From an uncultured Caulobacter sp. (GTDB lineage Bacteria; Pseudomonadota; Alphaproteobacteria; Caulobacterales; Caulobacteraceae), in assembly GCA_937925635.1 (NCBI GenBank), contig CALALX010000119.1, positions 1 through 31,855 of the forward strand: 31,855 nt of DNA, written 5' to 3'. Position numbers and translations under genes: made by a program. The notes under the pieces are model-generated. The model saw only the letters and a list, made by a program, of their open reading frames with translations. It was not told the DNA's origin and searched no databases. Positions 28,365 to 31,855 of the stretch are shown in pieces. Each line of letters begins with the position of its first letter. Positions within the stretch are counted from its first letter, which is position 1.

Positions 28365-29947
28365 TCGAGCGGCTCAAGGACGTCATCAAGCGCGTCTGGC
28401 CGCCGATGCGGCTGCGCACCATCCTGCTGATCGTGCTCCTCGTCGTGGCCGCCATGCCGATCGCCGGCATGGTGCTGCTACGGGTCTACGAGAACACCCT
28501 GGTGCGCCAGACCGAGGTCGAGCTGGTCAGCCAGGGGGCGGCCCTGTCGGCGGCCGCCTCGGCCCTGTGGCCCGGCGCCGCGCCCCGCCGACACCCGCCG
28601 GACAAGACCGCGCCCGGCTATTACCGGCCGGAGAGCACCGGCATCGACCTCTCCGGCTCACCCGTACTGCCCTCGCGGCCCAGGGCGAAGTTCACCCCCC
28701 GGCCGGCCGATCCCGACGCCCTGGCCGTGCTGCCCGCGCTGCAGCCGATCATCGATGACACCAGCCGCACCACCCTCGCCTCCGTCGTGGTCCTCGACCG
28801 CGGCGGTCGCGTGGTCTCCGGCCTGGGCGAGGGCCGCAGCCTCGCCGACCTGCGCGAGGTGCGCTCGGCGCTGGCCGGCAAGCCCCTGACGGTGATGCGG
28901 CGGCTGTCCGACTACCGCAAACGCTATGACTTCGAGTGGCTGAGCCGCGCCTCCGGCATCCGCCTGCACCACGCCCGGCCGATCGTCGTCAACGACAGGG
29001 TCGTGGGCGTGCTGCTGCTGTCGCGTTCGCCGCGGGCCCTGTTCAGAGGCCTCTACGAGGACCGCGGCAAGTTCCTCCTCGGCCTGGCCGGCATCGTCGC
29101 CATCCTGGTGGTGCTGTCGGGACTGGTGTCGCGCGGCATCACCCGGCCGATCGAGCGGCTGAGCCGCGCCTCGCGCGAGGTGGCGGAGGGGGCCGGCGAC
29201 GTGCCCGAGACGCCGCGCACCGCCGCCGTGGAGATTCGCCGGCTCTACGAGGACTTCAGCGCCATGGCCCAGGCCATCGCCCGCCGCTCCCGGTACCTGC
29301 GCGACTTCGCCGCCGCCGTCAGCCACGAGTTCAAGACGCCGCTGGCCGGCATCGGCGGGGCCGTCGAGCTGCTGCAGGACCACGGCGAGACCATGAGCCG
29401 CGAGGAGCGCCAGCGCTTCCTGGCCAACATCGCCGCCGACAGCGGCCGGCTGAACCAGCTGGTCACCCGCCTGCTTGACCTGGCCCGCGCCGACATGGCG
29501 CGGCCGGAAGCGGGCGTGGCGGTGGCGGTCGCGCCCTCGGCCCGCCGAGTCGCCGACGCCCAGGGCGGCCGGGGATTGGCCGTGACGCTGGACCTGCCCG
29601 AGCCGCTGCCCCCCGCGGCCACGCCGGAGGCGACCATCGAGACGGTGTTGACGGTGCTGGTCGAGAACAGCCGCCAGGCCGGAGCCTCCGCCGTGGCCAT
29701 CTCCGCCGCCGTGCACGACGGCCGGGTGGTGCTGGCGGTGACCGACGACGGCCCCGGCGTCGCCGAGCACGACCGCGAGCGGCTGTTCGAGCCCTTCTTC
29801 ACCAGCCGCCGCGCCCAGGGCGGCACCGGCCTGGGACTGGCCATCGCCCGCTCCCTGCTGGCCGCCAGCCACGGCGAGATCCGCTGCGAGACGGCGGCGA
29901 AGGGCGCGCGGTTCGTGGTGACCCTGCCGGTGGCGGTGGAGGGGTGA
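28361..29947 (+). CDS. Sensor histidine kinase, partner of the preceding regulator
   Basis: The 528-residue kinase starts at a GTG that overlaps the regulator stop (GTGA). It has a first membrane segment (TILLIVLLVVAAMPIAGMV, about 20-40), a periplasmic sensor of roughly 200 residues with a VVVLDRGGRVVSGLGEG segment suggesting a PAS/Cache-like fold, a second membrane segment (LLGLAGIVAILVVLSGLV), a HAMP linker (SRGITRPIERLSRASREV), the HisKA helix with phospho-His322 in SHEFKTPLAGI, and an ATPase domain with Asn436 (VENSRQAG), DDGPGV and GTGLGLA near 488. It likely phosphorylates the adjacent regulator. The signal is unknown. Confidence 0.93.
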   Translation: MIERLKDVIKRVWPPMRLRTILLIVLLVVAAMPIAGMVLLRVYENTLVRQTEVELVSQGAALSAAASALWPGAAPRRHPPDKTAPGYYRPESTGIDLSGSPVLPSRPRAKFTPRPADPDALAVLPALQPIIDDTSRTTLASVVVLDRGGRVVSGLGEGRSLADLREVRSALAGKPLTVMRRLSDYRKRYDFEWLSRASGIRLHHARPIVVNDRVVGVLLLSRSPRALFRGLYEDRGKFLLGLAGIVAILVVLSGLVSRGITRPIERLSRASREVAEGAGDVPETPRTAAVEIRRLYEDFSAMAQAIARRSRYLRDFAAAVSHEFKTPLAGIGGAVELLQDHGETMSREERQRFLANIAADSGRLNQLVTRLLDLARADMARPEAGVAVAVAPSARRVADAQGGRGLAVTLDLPEPLPPAATPEATIETVLTVLVENSRQAGASAVAISAAVHDGRVVLAVTDDGPGVAEHDRERLFEPFFTSRRAQGGTGLGLAIARSLLAASHGEIRCETAAKGARFVVTLPVAVEG

Positions 29948-29953
29948 GGCACC

Positions 29954-30057
29954 GCGTGGGTCGACACGCGCCTTCGGCGCTGCTCACCATGACGTCTATT
30001 GAAGCGACTCTGACCACGTCATCCTGAGCAGGCCCGCAGGGCCGTGTCGAAGGACGC
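29954..30057. repeat. Bipartite palindromic intergenic repeat, family B copy 2
   Basis: This is the inverse orientation of the element at 7617-7709: GTCGACACG, a hairpin GCGCC TTC GGCGC (29968-29980), CTGCTCACCATGAC, a spacer, then GTCATCCTGAGCAG, a hairpin GGCCC GCA GGGCC (30031-30043), and CGTGTCGAAGGACGC. The outer blocks match the other copy; the hairpin tips do not, yet stay self-complementary. It starts 7 nt after the kinase stop. Confidence 0.85.
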
Positions 30058-30142
30058 ATCCCCTGCACCACATCTTCACGTCGCGCGCATTACCGCTGGC
30101 CCGCCCCGCGCGATCCTGCCTCCAACGACTAGGAGGACGCCG

Positions 30143-30340
30143 ATGCGGGACGGACAGGGCGGTGGTTACGCGGTGATCGTGCAGCCGGCGCGGGAGGGCT
30201 GGACCTGGGCCATCACCGACCTGGAGGCCCGGGTGGCCGCCAGCGGCGAGGCGCCCGACCGCGAAGGCGCCTGGCGCAACGGCATGCTGGCCGCCTCGAC
30301 CATCGACGCCTTGAGGCGTCAGGCCCGGCGGCGGTTCTGA
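30143..30340 (+). CDS. Small protein of unknown function
   Basis: I do not recognise a named family. The 65-residue product has a strong AGGAGG ribosome site 6 nt before the ATG. The core YAVIVQPAREGWTWAITDLE looks like two beta strands with a WTW pair, followed by VAASGEAPDREGAWRNGMLAA and a basic end DALRRQARRRF. No signal peptide or membrane segment. Its stop is one nucleotide from the end of the convergent gene at 30342. Confidence 0.65.
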   Translation: MRDGQGGGYAVIVQPAREGWTWAITDLEARVAASGEAPDREGAWRNGMLAASTIDALRRQARRRF

Positions 30341-30341
30341 C

Positions 30342-30593
30342 CTAGTCCGCGGTCAGGGCGCTGACCGTGACGGCGCCGGTTTCGACACGCACGCCCAGGA
30401 AGGTCATTCCGCTCTCGAAGCTGATCTCATCGTCGGCGACGTCGTGGCTGCGTTTCAGCAGCGACGCGTCGCTGTGGGTGAGCTTGAGCAGCATGCTTGC
30501 GCGCTTGACGCCGCGGCCCTCGGCCTCGGCGATCGCCGAGCGGAACTCGGCCACGGGGTTACGCCGCGCGGCGCTGGCGGGAGTGCGGGTCAT
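30342..30593 (-). CDS. Small protein of unknown function
   Basis: The 83-residue product has a basic start (MTRTPASAARRNPVAEF), a helix (RSAIAEAEGRGVKRASMLL), then KLTHSDASLLKRSHDVADDEISFESGM split by a turn, and ends with a beta-rich MTFLGVRVETGAVTVSAL. GAAAGG upstream can act as ribosome site. It resembles small alphaproteobacterial proteins of unknown role, a similarity I cannot confirm here. It is convergent with the preceding small gene and shares a strand with thiS, which is 149 nt upstream. Confidence 0.65.
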   Translation of the reverse strand: MTRTPASAARRNPVAEFRSAIAEAEGRGVKRASMLLKLTHSDASLLKRSHDVADDEISFESGMTFLGVRVETGAVTVSALTAD

Positions 30594-30741
30594 CGTCTGG
30601 ACCTTTCGCCCCGAAGCTCCGCGGCGCGGAGCGCAAGTCGGGCAGGACGGCGGCGAGCGCCGGCAAGGCTCCTTGGAGCGAACCGCACCCTAGCACGCGC
30701 CGACGCGATCCGGCGAACCCAATCGAAGACCCGGGCGGCGC

Positions 30742-30942
30742 CTATCCGCCCCCGATGAAGGTCACGATCTCGAAGCGATCGCCCTCCAGCACCGGCGTCG
30801 CCGCGTGGAGGCTCCTGGGCACGATCTCGAGGTTGCGTTCGACCGCCACCTTGCGGGTTTCGAGCCCCAGGGCCGCGACCAGATCGGCCACGGTGGGGGC
30901 GTTCTCGACGTCCCGGGTTTCGCCATTGACGAAGATGCGCAT
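30742..30942 (-). CDS. thiS: Sulfur carrier protein ThiS
   Basis: ThiS (66 residues) is a ubiquitin-fold carrier whose C-terminal glycine is adenylated and converted to a thiocarboxylate that gives sulfur to ThiG. The pattern MRIFVNGETRDVENAPTV, then LVAALGLETRKVAVERN, then VPRSLHAATPVLEGDRFEIV and the end TFIGGG is typical, including the terminal Gly-Gly. Only weak Shine-Dalgarno (GCGGGA) is seen. It is 3.2 kb from thiG on the same strand, instead of directly upstream as in many alphaproteobacteria; ThiF/ThiO/ThiE genes are not in the window. It is divergent from aroQ. Confidence 0.93.
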   Translation of the reverse strand: MRIFVNGETRDVENAPTVADLVAALGLETRKVAVERNLEIVPRSLHAATPVLEGDRFEIVTFIGGG

Positions 30943-31007
30943 GGTCCCGCGCTTGTGACCCCGGCCAACGGAAGATACAAGGGCCGCCGAAACGACGGCG
31001 GGGCCGA

Positions 31008-31463
31008 ATGGGCAAACCCATCCATGTGCTGAGCGGGCCGAACCTCAACCTGTTGGGGACCCGCGAGCCGGAAATCTATGGACGCGATACGCTGGCCGAC
31101 GTCCAGGCGCGGTGCGAAGCCCGCGCTGCGGCGCTGGGCCATGCGATCGTGTTCCGGCAGTCCAACCACGAAGGACAGCTGATCGACTGGGTCCAGGAGG
31201 CCCGGACGGAAGCGTCCGCGCTGATCATCAACCCGGCGGGCTATGGTCACACCTCCGTGGCCCTGCTCGACGCGCTGAAGACTCTCGCTATACCGATCGT
31301 CGAATGTCACCTGTCGAACCCGGCGGCGCGCGAGGCGTTCCGCCGGGAGACGTTTGTTTCACTGGCCGCCACCGGAGTCGTTTCGGGCTTCGGGGCCGCA
31401 AGCTACGAACTGGCGGTGGAAGCCGCCGCCGGCCTGATCGGCGCCCAACGCGCCTCGGCCTGA
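31008..31463 (+). CDS. aroQ: Type II 3-dehydroquinate dehydratase
   Basis: AroQ (151 residues) converts 3-dehydroquinate to 3-dehydroshikimate in aromatic amino acid synthesis and forms dodecamers. Motifs seen are GPNLNLLGTREPEIYG with active-site Tyr24, QSNHEGQLIDWV, NPAGYGHTSVALLDAL (the substrate loop; many members read NPGAYTHTS here) and ECHLSNPAAREAFRRE with the catalytic His. The gene precedes accB by 26 nt; aroQ-accB-accC is a common alphaproteobacterial order. It is divergent from thiS across 65 nt. Confidence 0.95.
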   Translation: MGKPIHVLSGPNLNLLGTREPEIYGRDTLADVQARCEARAAALGHAIVFRQSNHEGQLIDWVQEARTEASALIINPAGYGHTSVALLDALKTLAIPIVECHLSNPAAREAFRRETFVSLAATGVVSGFGAASYELAVEAAAGLIGAQRASA

Positions 31464-31489
31464 CCTGAAAACCCTAAGGTAGACGCTTC

Positions 31490-31855
31490 ATGACCACGCC
31501 CAAGGCCGCTCCCGAGTCCGTGGAAGCCCAGCCCATCGACACCAAGGTGGTGCGCAAACTGGCCGACATCCTGAAGGACACCGGCTTGACCGAGATCGAG
31601 GTCGAGTCCGGCGGCCTGAAGATCCGCGTCGCCCGCGAGCTGACCGTCTCGGCCGGCGCCGTGATCCAGGACGAGCGGGACGTGCTGGACTGGGCGGAGG
31701 TGTGGGACCGAGGCGATCTCCCGGGCGTCCCCTGGTTCCGTCTGGCGTCGCGCGGCGGCGACCTGGTCCGGCTGGCGCGGGTGGCGGAGACGCTGCCCTC
31801 CCGCGACATCCACGGCCTGCCGGTGAGCCGGGTGCCGGGTCACGAGGGCGTTTTC
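31490..31855 (+). CDS. accB: Biotin carboxyl carrier protein of acetyl-CoA carboxylase, N-terminal part, cut and atypical
   Basis: The frame is open from the ATG at 31490 to the window end (122 codons). Residues 15-49 match the AccB N-terminus: DTKVVRKLADILKDTGL, TEIEVESGGLKIRVAR. AccB carries the biotin used by acetyl-CoA carboxylase for malonyl-CoA. After about residue 55-60 the expected Ala/Pro-rich linker is missing and is replaced by a sequence with DWAEVWDRGDLPGVPWFRL and SRDIHGLPVSRVPGHEG, which I do not recognise as biotinyl domain. The change lies near 31655-31670. It could be a real insert or fusion, or an assembly join at a contig end. The codon use stays GC3-rich and coding-like across the junction. 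Confidence 0.7.
   Translation, partial: MTTPKAAPESVEAQPIDTKVVRKLADILKDTGLTEIEVESGGLKIRVARELTVSAGAVIQDERDVLDWAEVWDRGDLPGVPWFRLASRGGDLVRLARVAETLPSRDIHGLPVSRVPGHEGVF

Overview
The window looks like chromosome of a high-GC alphaproteobacterium of the Caulobacteraceae (Caulobacter- or Phenylobacterium-like). The main pointers are the run prfB - PBP1A - amidase - RNase E - M48 protease (from memory, the same order as in Caulobacter crescentus), an RNase E ending in a GWW tail of the Caulobacter type, a gatCAB cluster, a DUF805 cluster and many intergenic palindromic repeats. No tRNA, rRNA, CRISPR array, transposase or prophage was seen. Both ends cut genes, so this may be one draft contig.

Layout. 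1-1675: a cut minus-strand gene, the glutathione transferase yghU, and a secreted RcnB-like protein with an Arg/Asp repeat, closed by a strong terminator. 1746-5150: gatB, gatA and gatC on the minus strand, making the Glu-tRNA(Gln)/Asp-tRNA(Asn) amidotransferase; ruvX starts divergently. 5711-9612: ruvX, a GNAT acetyltransferase, a zinc-free MDR oxidoreductase, an AEC transporter, msrB and a YbjQ-family gene, separated by palindromic repeats. 9718-13736: pccA, three different DUF805 membrane proteins in a row and a small secreted protein. 13739-15012: lipB, a small SpoA/FliN-like protein and a small unknown gene. 15013-15855: an 843-nt gene-poor stretch with a large stem-loop, an inverted repeat, an orphan terminator and another palindrome.

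15856-23762: prfB (with its programmed +1 frameshift), mrcA/PBP1A, a periplasmic amidase and, divergently, rne with a long leader. 23819-25967: a periplasmic M48 protease with TPR-like repeats and a DsbA-like lipoprotein. 26121-26723: a broken BrnT toxin gene followed by an intact HTH antitoxin. 26720-30942: thiG and thiS on the minus strand, separated by a plus-strand two-component system and two small conserved-looking genes. 31008-end: aroQ and the start of accB, whose reading frame leaves the expected AccB sequence about 190 bases before the window end.

Most genes are housekeeping (translation fidelity, cell wall, RNA turnover, cofactor and fatty-acid precursor supply). The less ordinary material is the decayed toxin-antitoxin pair with a palindrome at its start, the tandem DUF805 block, the helically phased CTGCAC repeats before the two-component genes, the unexplained 15.0-15.9 kb region, and at least five families of intergenic palindromes, three of which show paired base changes that preserve hairpins. 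I did not find a clearly new multi-gene system.
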